In this document: in pieces, positions 6,944-16,019 of the stretch
How the letters are laid out: every line of letters starts with the position of its first letter
Position numbering within the stretch: position 1 is the first letter of the stretch
DNA from: a virus
Virus record (IMG/VR): IMGVR_UViG_3300027741_002763
Location: 1 to 44,821 of that record
Strand: one strand, 5' to 3'
DNA length: 44,821 nt
Translations under genes and position numbers: made by a program
Notes under the pieces: model-generated
What the model was told of the DNA's origin: nothing
The model's input: only the letters and a program-made list of their open reading frames with translations
Databases searched by the model: none

Positions 6944-9900
6944 TTACGCCTGAGCCTCAGTCCAAGAGATACGAGTCTGAACTGTAGCATTAGCAGTACC
7001 AATGTTAGTAGCAACAACGGTAAGAACGTCCGGACCATCTGGGTAAGTACCAGCGATAGCAGGGCTGTTGTTTATACCACCACCAAGGATCGAGTTACCA
7101 AGATCACGAATCTTAGTCAGGTCGACGTTAGTAACCGAGTAGTTTGTAGAACCAGCACTGTTAACCGCATAGAAGCTATACATGACTTCACCGCCGACAA
7201 TATAGCAACCACCGTTATGGTCAGCTACCTGAGCAAGAGAAGATGTACCCTGTGCGATACGAGTGTAAGAGTTTAGAACCGCTGGCGCGCCAGTGAAGCT
7301 TGTAATAGTCAAAGCAGGCTGAGTAGGAACACCATTTAGGAACAACTGAACAAGGAAGTTACCATTAGTGATAACGTCCAGACCAGCAAGAGACAGCTGC
7401 ATGCGGTTGATAAGTTCTTTCTGACCAAGCACACCTGGTATACCGGAGTCAACTGCAGGAGAGACACGGAGTGAAGCCAAAGCAACGGCTTGGTTATAAG
7501 ACACCGTTCCAGCTGCAGTACCAGTTCCAGCCGCTGACATCGTAATCGTATTATTTGGGCTACCTGCAGTGATAGAAGCAACATATGCACCAGTCGCGAT
7601 ATTGTTACCGAATAGAAGCATGTTCGGGAAGATTGGCGTTGTATTGACAATCGACAAGGTGTTCGAACCACTTGTTACAGTTACAGTAGCTACGTTACCA
7701 GAAACAGCGGTTACTGGTGATGTTTCGCCGTAAGTGAACTGAAGTGATTTATCCGCATCGAACTGACCGTCCATAATAACCGAAGTTCCCCAGTGACTGA
7801 TAGTTGGTGAGAACTGAGGAACATGCGAGTAAACCGCAATCGGAGCAGTGTTAGTGATATTGTGCGTATTTGCTGGCAGGGACATCTGAGTGAACGAGAA
7901 TGTCAGACCAGACGAAGTAGCGGTAGCAGCCTGTGTTAGAAGAAGCGAACCAGCACCAGTATTGATAGAAACAACGTAGGTATCTCTTGGTAGGTTGGCG
8001 TTTGTTACAAGCATGCCTACCTGAACACCAGTAAGAGCAGAAGCAGTTGTTACGGTCGCGCTACCAGATACAGTGCTCATACCTGAAACTGTATTTGATG
8101 CCTTCGCTCTTGTTAGACCAGTGAACGAAGTACCAGTTGTTCCGGTATAAGTTGCATACTCGAAGCTTGATGGGTTAGCAATAAGGATTGTACCGTTTGA
8201 TGGGAAGCCGAAAGTATTAGCAACCACCAGAGTTGTATCAGTTGACAATGCATTCGTTGTCATTGTAGTCTTAGGAGCAATGGTGTTTGTTTCATAACGG
8301 GCTGGAAGGTTACCAGAACGCATCCAGGCTTCCAGGTTTTGGTTGTTGTTTACGAAACGGTGGCAGTAGATGATCTTGCCCTGCGTATCACGGAAACCGT
8401 AACGGATCGGACCTGAACCATACCAGCTATAATCCATGTAGAACATCTGAGACTTAGCAAGATCAAGAACAGTACCAGAAGGACCATTTCCATCAAGAGT
8501 ATCAATATTGAATTGGCTTTGTGGTACGCGAATGTCAACTGTCTTAGAGATCGTTACATAATTTGGAGAAGTAACAGTCGAACCACGATATGCAGGAGAA
8601 ATCTGCATAGAAGTATCAGATACAATGTCCATAACGCGATAAGACATACCACGGATAACAATGAAGTCGCCAGGAACTAGCTGTTTGCTGAACTTAGTAG
8701 AAGAGTTGTTATATGTCAAGCCAGTAACTGTAGTAGAACCGTTGGTTACGGTAGCACCACCAGCTAGCTGGTCGGTTGACTTACGACGAACTGCCCATAG
8801 TGTTTGACCATCAAACTCGAAGAAAACGCCGTTCTGTGCATCGAACATGCCAATACGAGAAGAAGAACCATACCAGTTAGTTACAGCCAGAGAAGGAAGA
8901 CCGGTAGCTGGTGAAGCCGAAGGAGTTGTAAGAGCAGTGTATGTGAAACGGAAAGCGTCGATTACTGATGCTACAGTAAAGGTTCCGTTATATGCAGATT
9001 CGTTACATCCGGCAACAACAATCGTAACACCAGTCTGTAGAGCGTGACCGACCTTTGTTGTTACAGTGATTGTGCTAGAAGCTGAACCTGTAGCAGTTGT
9101 AGAGTCAATCTGATCGATATTGATATTTGGCTTCAGAATAGTACCAGTTGAGATCTGAATACCTTTACCAGACTGATAACGGAAGAAACGGCGTGTTTGA
9201 CGAATTGTCTGAATATTGTGAGCTGGTGTACCAGTGTTGAATGTAACACCACCATCAAACGGACGGTGCAAATAAACACCATCTGGACGAGGATAGATTA
9301 CACCGTTTGTTACAGTAGCACCAGAAGTTGGTGAGTTTGGCGCGATAACAGAGAATACAGTCGAGTTTGAAACACTGGCAACGCTATACGAACTGCTGAT
9401 GTTATTACCAGATGAAACCGTTGTATTGGCAATGTAAATACCATCACCAACCTGAAGACCGTGCGAACCAGTTGTTGTAATAGTAACAAGACCAGCTGCA
9501 CCAATTACCGGCTGAGAAGGAATGGCATATGCCGAACCGGTATAGAACGAACCAGTGAATGCAAGAGTAAGAGCAGAGTTGTAAACCGAGCCAGTAGTAC
9601 CAGTGAACGGATAACGAGCAGTGTAGGTAAAACTCACACCAGCAGATACAGTTTCAACTAGGAATGCTCCGTTACCACCAGCAAAGATACAATCCTGAAT
9701 AAGAATAGGAGTACCGACAGCAGGAGGAGTTGTTGTTGCGACAGTAACTGTTAAGGAAGCATTTACGACTGTAATATCAGTAATTGTGAAAGGAGTCTGA
9801 GTATTCACAAAGAAAGAAGGACGATTATTCAGAAGAGTAAGTGTTTCCCACTTTGTTGGTTGTAGACCATATTCGAAGTCAGTATCGATAAGAGCCTGTG

Positions 9901-10243
9901 GAGTCGATACACGCATTTTTCCAACAGGGTCAAGATAAGCTTCGTCAGGAGCAAACAGCTCAGCTGCTTCATCAATAACAATCTGGAGCTTATCTGTCGA
10001 GCTCATAGAAGTTGTATTGTATGCCAGCGTAATCGTAGTTACAGCGTTTGTGCTGGTAGTTGGCTGAGCCAAGCTATAAGCAGTAGCAGTCAGCGTCGAA
10101 TCACTGAAGTTATAGATCACTCGGTTTGTTGTTACGTTTGTGATCAGCAGCAGACGCTCGCGAGGCAGAGCTCTCGGAATCGTGATTGTTCTTGAAGCTG
10201 GGTTAAACGTATACTGAGTGTCTAGAATTACTCTTCTTGCCAT
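6944..10243 (-). CDS. Large virion structural protein, probably tail fibre or baseplate periphery
   Basis: This 1099-residue, Thr/Ser/Ala-rich protein has an N-terminus (TITIPRALPRERLLLITN, residues 19-36) that I recognise from large virion proteins of marine T4-like phages. Further along it has repeated beta-strand segments of the form 'VTVTTSGSHGLQVGDGIYIAN', that is, short strands around a His-Gly-Leu and Val-Gly-Asp turn, seen at least three times. These look like repeated small beta-domains. A middle part with aromatic residues (about 500-650: MFYMDYSWYGSGPIRYGF) is the conserved globular core. No enzymatic motif is seen. It is first in a transcript that starts at a perfect late box 37 bases upstream and runs into the Cys-rich genes. 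AAAGG lies about 10 bases before the ATG. Confidence 0.8.
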   Translation of the reverse strand: MARRVILDTQYTFNPASRTITIPRALPRERLLLITNVTTNRVIYNFSDSTLTATAYSLAQPTTSTNAVTTITLAYNTTSMSSTDKLQIVIDEAAELFAPDEAYLDPVGKMRVSTPQALIDTDFEYGLQPTKWETLTLLNNRPSFFVNTQTPFTITDITVVNASLTVTVATTTPPAVGTPILIQDCIFAGGNGAFLVETVSAGVSFTYTARYPFTGTTGSVYNSALTLAFTGSFYTGSAYAIPSQPVIGAAGLVTITTTGSHGLQVGDGIYIANTTVSSGNNISSSYSVASVSNSTVFSVIAPNSPTSGATVTNGVIYPRPDGVYLHRPFDGGVTFNTGTPAHNIQTIRQTRRFFRYQSGKGIQISTGTILKPNINIDQIDSTTATGSASSTITVTTKVGHALQTGVTIVVAGCNESAYNGTFTVASVIDAFRFTYTALTTPSASPATGLPSLAVTNWYGSSSRIGMFDAQNGVFFEFDGQTLWAVRRKSTDQLAGGATVTNGSTTVTGLTYNNSSTKFSKQLVPGDFIVIRGMSYRVMDIVSDTSMQISPAYRGSTVTSPNYVTISKTVDIRVPQSQFNIDTLDGNGPSGTVLDLAKSQMFYMDYSWYGSGPIRYGFRDTQGKIIYCHRFVNNNQNLEAWMRSGNLPARYETNTIAPKTTMTTNALSTDTTLVVANTFGFPSNGTILIANPSSFEYATYTGTTGTSFTGLTRAKASNTVSGMSTVSGSATVTTASALTGVQVGMLVTNANLPRDTYVVSINTGAGSLLLTQAATATSSGLTFSFTQMSLPANTHNITNTAPIAVYSHVPQFSPTISHWGTSVIMDGQFDADKSLQFTYGETSPVTAVSGNVATVTVTSGSNTLSIVNTTPIFPNMLLFGNNIATGAYVASITAGSPNNTITMSAAGTGTAAGTVSYNQAVALASLRVSPAVDSGIPGVLGQKELINRMQLSLAGLDVITNGNFLVQLFLNGVPTQPALTITSFTGAPAVLNSYTRIAQGTSSLAQVADHNGGCYIVGGEVMYSFYAVNSAGSTNYSVTNVDLTKIRDLGNSILGGGINNSPAIAGTYPDGPDVLTVVATNIGTANATVQTRISWTEAQA

Positions 10244-10279
10244 TGTGAAAAACCTTTCTAAGTGAAACCTTATTTTGTT

Positions 10280-10287
10280 TATTTATA
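10280..10287 (-). promoter_or_regulatory. T4-type late promoter box
   Basis: Minus-strand TATAAATA, exact, in the 68-base gap between two giant fibre genes, 37 bases before the ATG at 10243. It should drive the 1099-residue protein and the genes leftward of it. Confidence 0.8.
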
Positions 10288-10311
10288 TATCTATAATTCT
10301 TACTTTGAGGA

Positions 10312-13300
10312 TTATGCCCCAAACGCAATATTTAATGGTGTGAAATAAGTCGAACTGTTTGTTGAATACGTAACATCTTTATCAATACCAATTCCAGATC
10401 TCCAGAAACCATCAAATGACATTCCTGATAGTGGCGGAGTTGCGAAGTTGATAATGTTGTTTGACGTTCCAGACAAATACCAACCGGAATTGAACGTACC
10501 ATTTACATATGTATTTGATGTTCCGAATTCAGTCAGATTTACATAATCGTATCTGTAAAAATTTGGATTGTAATCTACAAGAACGCTACCAATGTAAATC
10601 TGTAATTTATTAGGATCTACTGGTGATGCATTTGCGCTTGTTACAGTGGTGTTGCTATAAGTCAACGAAAAGGCGGTTTGAGCGCCATTGAACAGAGGTG
10701 AAATGTCATCAAGTGTAAAGACCTGAGCAGCTTTATTATCAACATAGGTCTTTACAGCTTGCTGTGTTGGAACTTTTGCATCGCTGTTTGCACTTAGGGT
10801 TCCATCGGTGGAGAATTCACTGATCAGAGCGCCGACCTGCGCGCCAATAGAACCAAGACGTAGAGATGTAAGACCAGATAGATTGAACGCAGAGGCATTC
10901 AGTGTAGCAGCACCGGTCGCCTGATTAACGGCAAAATATGAACCTACACGAAAATTACCGTCTTGGTCAGTAGAGGTATAGTAAACACGACCAACATTTG
11001 CAGCTGAAGTTTCCTGAGCCTGAATCGTCAAAGCATTATTGACATTCGGGTATCCACTGGTTGTAGTATTACCAGTTCCTACACTCAAGAAGTCGTGACC
11101 TGTTAGACGAATGTTACTGAAGTTACTTCTGATTTGTATAGCAGCACCATTCGAAGATGGTGTTGTTTTTTGAGCAGTAAGAACGAGCTGAAGCACGCTG
11201 CTTGAATTGATATATGTACCAGAATAATTCTGAATGATGTATGACTGAGTATCACCACTCGTAAAATTCAAGCTCTGACCGATACCAGGAGCCTGTGGAA
11301 GACCGCTGACAACTAGAATAAATCCAGCCTGACCAGTTACACTGTTTGAAGAAAGAGTATTGGCAGCATACGTACTGCTCAGACCAGTTACTGTTTCATT
11401 TGTTGTGAACGTATTCGCATTAGACTTATAATAGTAAACAGTTCCAGCGGTACCCTGCACCGCAGTTACAGTACCTCTTGCGCCTGTTACGCTACCAACG
11501 ATTGTTTCACCAACACTATAGTTTACAGCATTGGAGTTGAGGGTAAGCATATTACCATAAACAACACCGTTTGATGAAACTTCGGTTGTGTCATAACCTC
11601 TAGCGAACGAACCATAATTACCATAAGAATGGTTACCGTTCAGGCTTCGAATAATACCACCACCAGAAGCAGCGTAACCGAAATAAGCAAAGTAAGTAAA
11701 GCAGGAAACAACTTCCGATTTACCTTTATCCTTTGCATAGATACCTACACCGTTATCAGCGATGTTTGTAAATGAGTGGAACAGCATACTTCTATTACCA
11801 GAAGCGTGAACCGAACCATCAACCAATGCACCAATACCACTAGTGAAGAGCGCCGAGCAATATACAATATATGGACTCTTTGTAGTTATTGGACTCGAAG
11901 GGTTAAAAGCAATACCTATACCCTTGAGAGTGGCGCCAGTGATATCATTACCAGAAGGAACGAATCCAGTCATTCCTCTCATTGAAATACTATTCAACGA
12001 TGTTCCATCAGACATCTGGAACATCGTTGAGTTTTCGTTATTATTTACACCATCATTACTCAGAACGCCAGTTATTGGCTGAACAATAGTCGTACGCATT
12101 GTTTCACCAACGATCGAAACGTTCGGTGGAACAACGATAGGAAGCTGTTCAGTATATGTACCGGTTTTTACAAAGATTGTAGATAGACCACTGGTTTGCT
12201 GAGTAGCATATTGAATTGTTTTGAATGGTTTCTGAATAGTAGAACCATAACCGGCAGCGTCAACACCGTTTGGCGAAACATAATAAGCATTTGCGGAAAC
12301 GCCTGGATTGCCCCAAGATAATGTTGTTCCATTCGAAGTCATAATGGTGTTATTAGAGCCGATCGGAAGACGATCTAGACCACTGACGTTATAGAACAGA
12401 GTGTCACCAAGGGTAGTCAACCCAAGATTAGCAGTTGTGCCTTGAGCAACTAGCTGCCAGTAGACGTTAGAGCTTGGTGTTGGCGCGTTATTGACATTGT
12501 TATAACCAGCAGACACATAAGAAGAACCACCATAGCTTACAACGTCGCCAGTCTGGTATGACGTTGCATTTGCCCAAGCATTGTTCCACTTGAATCCAGA
12601 ATTTAATGCAGTCCAGTAAGTGCCATTCGAAGGAGCAGTACCAGATGAAGCATCCTGAATACAGATATATGAATAACCGCTATACGTTACAACCTGTCCA
12701 ACTTTGTAAGCTGTAGCGCCTGACCACGCACCTTGAAAAGAGAAGCCAGAAACCAGAGCAGTCCAGTAAGTTGCATTTGTTGGTGTGTTACCAATAGTAT
12801 CCTGAATGGCAATGTATGAGTTACCACCATACGTTACGATATCACCTTTATTATAGGTGGTACCAGCAGAGTATGTTGATCTGAACTGATTGCCGGGATT
12901 TAGTTGTTGCCAATAAGAACCAGCCGTTGAAGGATTTTGATTGGTTCCGTCCTGTAGAGCAACGTAGCTATAAGCACCATAAGTTACAATATCTCCAAGT
13001 TTATAGCCAGTTCCGCTAGACCAAGTACCAATAAACTTAGTACCAGCAGCAACTTGAGTCCAGTAAGAAGAAGCTGGAGCTGGAACTTGTCCAGTGCTAT
13101 CCTGAGATGCTACGTAGCTGTAAGCACCATAGATTACCGTATCACCGATTTTATATGCAGTACCACTAGACCATGCACCACGAGGATTATAACCGGTAGT
13201 TACAACGCTCCAGTAAGTAGCATTTGTTGGTAGGTTACCTAGAGTGTCTGTCTTAGCTGCATAAACATAACCACCGTATGTTACTACGTCGCCGATGGTA

Positions 13301-13686
13301 TACTGAGTGGAATTATTGTAGCTGTTTAGGAACTCAAGACCGTTGACGAATACAGTGAAGTTTGATTCTGTGCTTTGGAATGTTGAACCAGAAGTGTGAC
13401 CAGCAGTACAAATCCAGATGTCAGGTCCATACTTTACAAGGTCGTTTACCTTATAGTATACTCCGTTCGACCAGGCACCCTTGTACTGAATACCGTCAGA
13501 GATCAGATTCCAGTTAGCGGAATCAGAATAAAAACCACCCGAAGCAGAAGCATTTGATGTGTGATTGGTGACACAAACATACGTACGTCCACCGTAAGTT
13601 ACGATGTCGTCTTTGATGTAGGCAAATGTGGTTGTCCAGTTACCTTGGTAAGTAAATTTTAGTCTGCCTAGTACAAAATCGACCAT
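10312..13686 (-). CDS. Tail-fibre protein with eight carbohydrate-binding-like repeats and a beta-helix
   Basis: This 1124-residue protein starts with eight tandem repeats of about 50 residues (8-420) of the type W-x-x-G-x-x-Y-x-x-G-D-x-V-T-Y-G-G-x-x-Y, ending in Y-W near a Gly turn. They resemble small chitin-binding-like modules (CBM5/12-like) that are common in phage fibres. From residue 468 (YYVSPNGVDAAGYGS) there is a pectate-lyase-like right-handed beta-helix to about residue 700, of the type that binds or cuts polysaccharide; I see no sure catalytic residues. A conserved segment near residue 905 (STDQDGNFRVG) and the block VPTQQAVKTYVD follow, then a C-terminal knob. The protein is likely host-contacting and trimeric, though this is inference. 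GGGGA precedes the ATG. Confidence 0.85.
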   Translation of the reverse strand: MVDFVLGRLKFTYQGNWTTTFAYIKDDIVTYGGRTYVCVTNHTSNASASGGFYSDSANWNLISDGIQYKGAWSNGVYYKVNDLVKYGPDIWICTAGHTSGSTFQSTESNFTVFVNGLEFLNSYNNSTQYTIGDVVTYGGYVYAAKTDTLGNLPTNATYWSVVTTGYNPRGAWSSGTAYKIGDTVIYGAYSYVASQDSTGQVPAPASSYWTQVAAGTKFIGTWSSGTGYKLGDIVTYGAYSYVALQDGTNQNPSTAGSYWQQLNPGNQFRSTYSAGTTYNKGDIVTYGGNSYIAIQDTIGNTPTNATYWTALVSGFSFQGAWSGATAYKVGQVVTYSGYSYICIQDASSGTAPSNGTYWTALNSGFKWNNAWANATSYQTGDVVSYGGSSYVSAGYNNVNNAPTPSSNVYWQLVAQGTTANLGLTTLGDTLFYNVSGLDRLPIGSNNTIMTSNGTTLSWGNPGVSANAYYVSPNGVDAAGYGSTIQKPFKTIQYATQQTSGLSTIFVKTGTYTEQLPIVVPPNVSIVGETMRTTIVQPITGVLSNDGVNNNENSTMFQMSDGTSLNSISMRGMTGFVPSGNDITGATLKGIGIAFNPSSPITTKSPYIVYCSALFTSGIGALVDGSVHASGNRSMLFHSFTNIADNGVGIYAKDKGKSEVVSCFTYFAYFGYAASGGGIIRSLNGNHSYGNYGSFARGYDTTEVSSNGVVYGNMLTLNSNAVNYSVGETIVGSVTGARGTVTAVQGTAGTVYYYKSNANTFTTNETVTGLSSTYAANTLSSNSVTGQAGFILVVSGLPQAPGIGQSLNFTSGDTQSYIIQNYSGTYINSSSVLQLVLTAQKTTPSSNGAAIQIRSNFSNIRLTGHDFLSVGTGNTTTSGYPNVNNALTIQAQETSAANVGRVYYTSTDQDGNFRVGSYFAVNQATGAATLNASAFNLSGLTSLRLGSIGAQVGALISEFSTDGTLSANSDAKVPTQQAVKTYVDNKAAQVFTLDDISPLFNGAQTAFSLTYSNTTVTSANASPVDPNKLQIYIGSVLVDYNPNFYRYDYVNLTEFGTSNTYVNGTFNSGWYLSGTSNNIINFATPPLSGMSFDGFWRSGIGIDKDVTYSTNSSTYFTPLNIAFGA
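12430..13665 (-). repeat. Eight tandem ~50-residue repeats within the fibre gene
   Basis: Coding repeats of roughly 150 bases each. The shared core is (G/N)D-x-V-(T/S)-Y-(G/S)-(G/A)-x-x-Y. The third to seventh copies are the most alike; the first, second and last are more divergent in sequence and length. Boundaries are approximate. Confidence 0.85.
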
Positions 13687-13720
13687 TTAATGTCCCCGAA
13701 TCTTTATTATTTTTTATTAT

Positions 13721-14494
13721 TTAGGAATAAGAATAATCAGCGCCGTAGCGAGCAACCAAAAATCCTCGAGAATTTAAATAATAATTCAGTTGTTGATTAT
13801 CAAATCTAACTTGCTCATATTTTCTATTCACTGTGTTTGTCAATGCTTCTTCCATACGAATAATTCCGAAACACCCAATATCATTTCCAGAAGCATAGTA
13901 AAGCTGTTTCGGCGCATCAACAGGAACTGTAAAAATCAAAGGATTTGATGTTGATGTATTTGCATCTGGAGTTTGAGCGCTAACATTTGCCGATCTAGAA
14001 AATTCCACGCCATACAAATATTCGTTCGTATAAGAATTGCCGCTCGGAACGGTTGAGATGAAAATTGGATGACCGATAGTAGAACTGTCTTCCGTTACGA
14101 ACTTATAGGTGGAACCTTTAGTCAAATACAATACCGGACTTGTATCACCATTAATAGTATACTGAGTATTGCCGCCAACTGAAGTTACTCTAACAAGAAA
14201 AGTATTTGTAATAACATTTTTTTCACCGACTTGATCACTTGTAATCTTGTCTAGATTATGCATAGCATTGCTTAAAGTGTAACCGTTAATGAATTCTTCC
14301 ATACCATTATATGCAAAACCTTTACCAGTCATATTTGTCATATTGACTGTTTCAGCGGTATTAGACCACAAAACCTTTGTATATGTTAGTAAACCATTTG
14401 CATCGCGCGAAAGAGCATGCATAGCAAACTCTGATGGTGCAGCAGCCGCGGCTATAGCAGAAGTATTTTGGTATAAATTTGAAAGCTTTAACAT
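13721..14494 (-). CDS. Virion protein with a cupredoxin-like domain
   Basis: This 257-residue protein has a central domain (about 97-218) that matches the cupredoxin-like fold found in many marine phage structural proteins: VLYLTKGSTYKF (121-132), GHPIFIS (141-147), and LYYASGNDIGCFGIIRM (198-214). The usual Cys-x-x-His copper-ligand pair after the LYYYC strand is not kept. Only His142, Cys208 and Met214 are candidates, so copper binding is doubtful. The N-terminal 90 residues and the Tyr-rich C-terminus (LNYYLNSRGFLVARYGADYSYS has tandem aromatic residues) are outside the domain; the C-terminus may bind other fibre parts. A perfect late box lies 30 bases upstream, while the ribosome binding site is weak. 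Confidence 0.7.
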   Translation of the reverse strand: MLKLSNLYQNTSAIAAAAAPSEFAMHALSRDANGLLTYTKVLWSNTAETVNMTNMTGKGFAYNGMEEFINGYTLSNAMHNLDKITSDQVGEKNVITNTFLVRVTSVGGNTQYTINGDTSPVLYLTKGSTYKFVTEDSSTIGHPIFISTVPSGNSYTNEYLYGVEFSRSANVSAQTPDANTSTSNPLIFTVPVDAPKQLYYASGNDIGCFGIIRMEEALTNTVNRKYEQVRFDNQQLNYYLNSRGFLVARYGADYSYS

Positions 14495-14523
14495 TTACAT
14501 TAATTCCGTAAATATATCCATTC

Positions 14524-14531
14524 TATTTATA
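14524..14531 (-). promoter_or_regulatory. T4-type late promoter box
   Basis: Minus-strand TATAAATA, exact, in the 45-base gap before the cupredoxin-like gene (ATG at 14494). Confidence 0.8.
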
Positions 14532-14539
14532 CTTTTTTA

Positions 14540-15490
14540 TCATACAGTAAACACTTTCCATGTCGACCCGGTATAAACGAATTCAGCAATTGTATCTGTC
14601 ATATCAAATGATAAATCGTTTGAAGTATCACCAATTGTCGACCCGTTTCTTAAAATTACAGCCGGATTTGTTAGTTTACTCCCACCACCATCGGCAATTG
14701 ACAATCTTTGTCCTACACTAGGAGATGCAGGCAAAGTAAGATAAATTGAACCATTACTTGTATCCGCAAGAAATGATCTATACGGAGTCAATGTTGTATT
14801 TGATGTTAATTTAACATATGGACCACCACCACCATAACCCCAGTACATACCAGAACCATTGCTGGTGAGGACTTGACCATTCGAACCAAAGCTACCATTA
14901 GCAACAATAACAGACGTATTACCTAGAACAATATTTGCGGTGTTGGTACTGATTGAAGTTGAATTGATCGTTACATTACTAACAGACAATGTTCCTGTTG
15001 TCTTATTATAGGTAAAGTTATTTGAACCGCCAAGTAAGGACGAATCATTGAACTGTATGTTTGTATTGGATCCGCCATTGGCTATAGCAACAACCCACTG
15101 GAAGTTTCTGTAAATGTAAAGAGTTAAAGTATTACTATTCCACCAAAGGTCGCCGTCATTTGGGGGAGGTGATGATGGAGCTATACTGCTTATTTGTACC
15201 GAGGCTTTTGCAGCAGAAGTTGCCCAATAAACCGAACTTCCATTACTGGTAAGAACCTGACCAGCAGCACCAGAATCACCGTTTGCATAAAAACCACCGG
15301 AACCAAAAGTCAGATTCCCGGTTATTGAAATATTTGATACATTAGAACTAAGTTCAAATACAGAACTGCCGTTGGAAGTGTATACTTTCTTATCAGCTAG
15401 ATTGACACCTAGTTCACCTAGATCAAGATCTAGGGTTGTGGGTATTACACCACTTATTAAACTTCGTTTGACTTTAAACTTGGTTGCCAT
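14540..15490 (-). CDS. Tail-fibre protein with a baseplate-anchor type N-terminus
   Basis: This 316-residue protein begins FKVKRSLISGVIPTTLDLDL, followed by GELGVNLADKKVYTSNGSS. The K-R-S...P..L..GELxxN..DxKxY pattern is the N-terminal attachment motif shared by many phage fibres and the Mtd-type N-terminus. Repeats of GQVLTSNGSSVYWA and GQVLTSNGSGMYWG (near residues 76 and 205) frame a shaft, and the C-terminal third is a globular beta domain (STIGDTSNDLSFDMTDTIAE) probably exposed for binding. The gene overlaps the upstream coiled-coil gene by 17 bases, so the two are likely translated together. Confidence 0.75.
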   Translation of the reverse strand: MATKFKVKRSLISGVIPTTLDLDLGELGVNLADKKVYTSNGSSVFELSSNVSNISITGNLTFGSGGFYANGDSGAAGQVLTSNGSSVYWATSAAKASVQISSIAPSSPPPNDGDLWWNSNTLTLYIYRNFQWVVAIANGGSNTNIQFNDSSLLGGSNNFTYNKTTGTLSVSNVTINSTSISTNTANIVLGNTSVIVANGSFGSNGQVLTSNGSGMYWGYGGGGPYVKLTSNTTLTPYRSFLADTSNGSIYLTLPASPSVGQRLSIADGGGSKLTNPAVILRNGSTIGDTSNDLSFDMTDTIAEFVYTGSTWKVFTV

Positions 15491-16004
15491 CAGTCCACTC
15501 TGAGTCGCTAGGCGTCAGTTTCTTTTTATTGTTTTTAATAGTGCTGAGTTTTGATAGTTTACTATTAGCTTCTTCCAAAGCTCCACTTACTTTATTGTAG
15601 TTTTCTTTCATTTGATCCATATCTTTTTGATAAGTTTCAACTTTGGTACTAAGCTTGTTTACTGTTACAGATTTATTTGCAAGTTCATTTTCTACTGTTT
15701 TATATTTGTTTTGAAAATCTGTTAGATACACTATTCTTTCTTCAGCTTCGTCAAGTTTTTTCTTTAATCCATCTCTATCATTGGTAATCGACTGCAAACC
15801 ATTTACAGCTTGATTAATTGCAGTATTCAGTTGTCTTACTTGTTCTTCCAATTCTGAAATGGTGGCATTACGTTCGTTAAGAGCCATTTCCAATACAGTT
15901 GATTTTGTATCAGCCTGTAGTAGTCTACGCATTTGTTCAAGAAAAAGTGATTCTTGTTTCTTTATATACGTTTCAACAAAAAAGTCATTATCAGTTTCAC
16001 TCAT
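15474..16004 (-). CDS. Long coiled-coil protein, fibre partner
   Basis: This 176-residue hydrophilic protein is predicted to be mostly coiled coil (about residues 15-160), with heptad Leu/Ile/Val spacing as in ISELEEQVRQLNTAINQAV. It lacks Cys and membrane segments. A strong AAGGAGA site lies 7 bases before the ATG. It sits between two fibre genes and overlaps the downstream one, so it may be a fibre trimerisation chaperone, a fibre shaft component or a connector. I cannot assign a T4 counterpart. Confidence 0.7.
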   Translation of the reverse strand: MSETDNDFFVETYIKKQESLFLEQMRRLLQADTKSTVLEMALNERNATISELEEQVRQLNTAINQAVNGLQSITNDRDGLKKKLDEAEERIVYLTDFQNKYKTVENELANKSVTVNKLSTKVETYQKDMDQMKENYNKVSGALEEANSKLSKLSTIKNNKKKLTPSDSEWTDGNQV

Positions 16005-16019
16005 AATATAAATTCTCCT

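Noticed and set aside
12430-13665. CRISPR-like spaced repeats
   Set aside because: The repeats are coding, imperfect at DNA level and preserve a protein pattern; no fixed repeat/spacer lengths.
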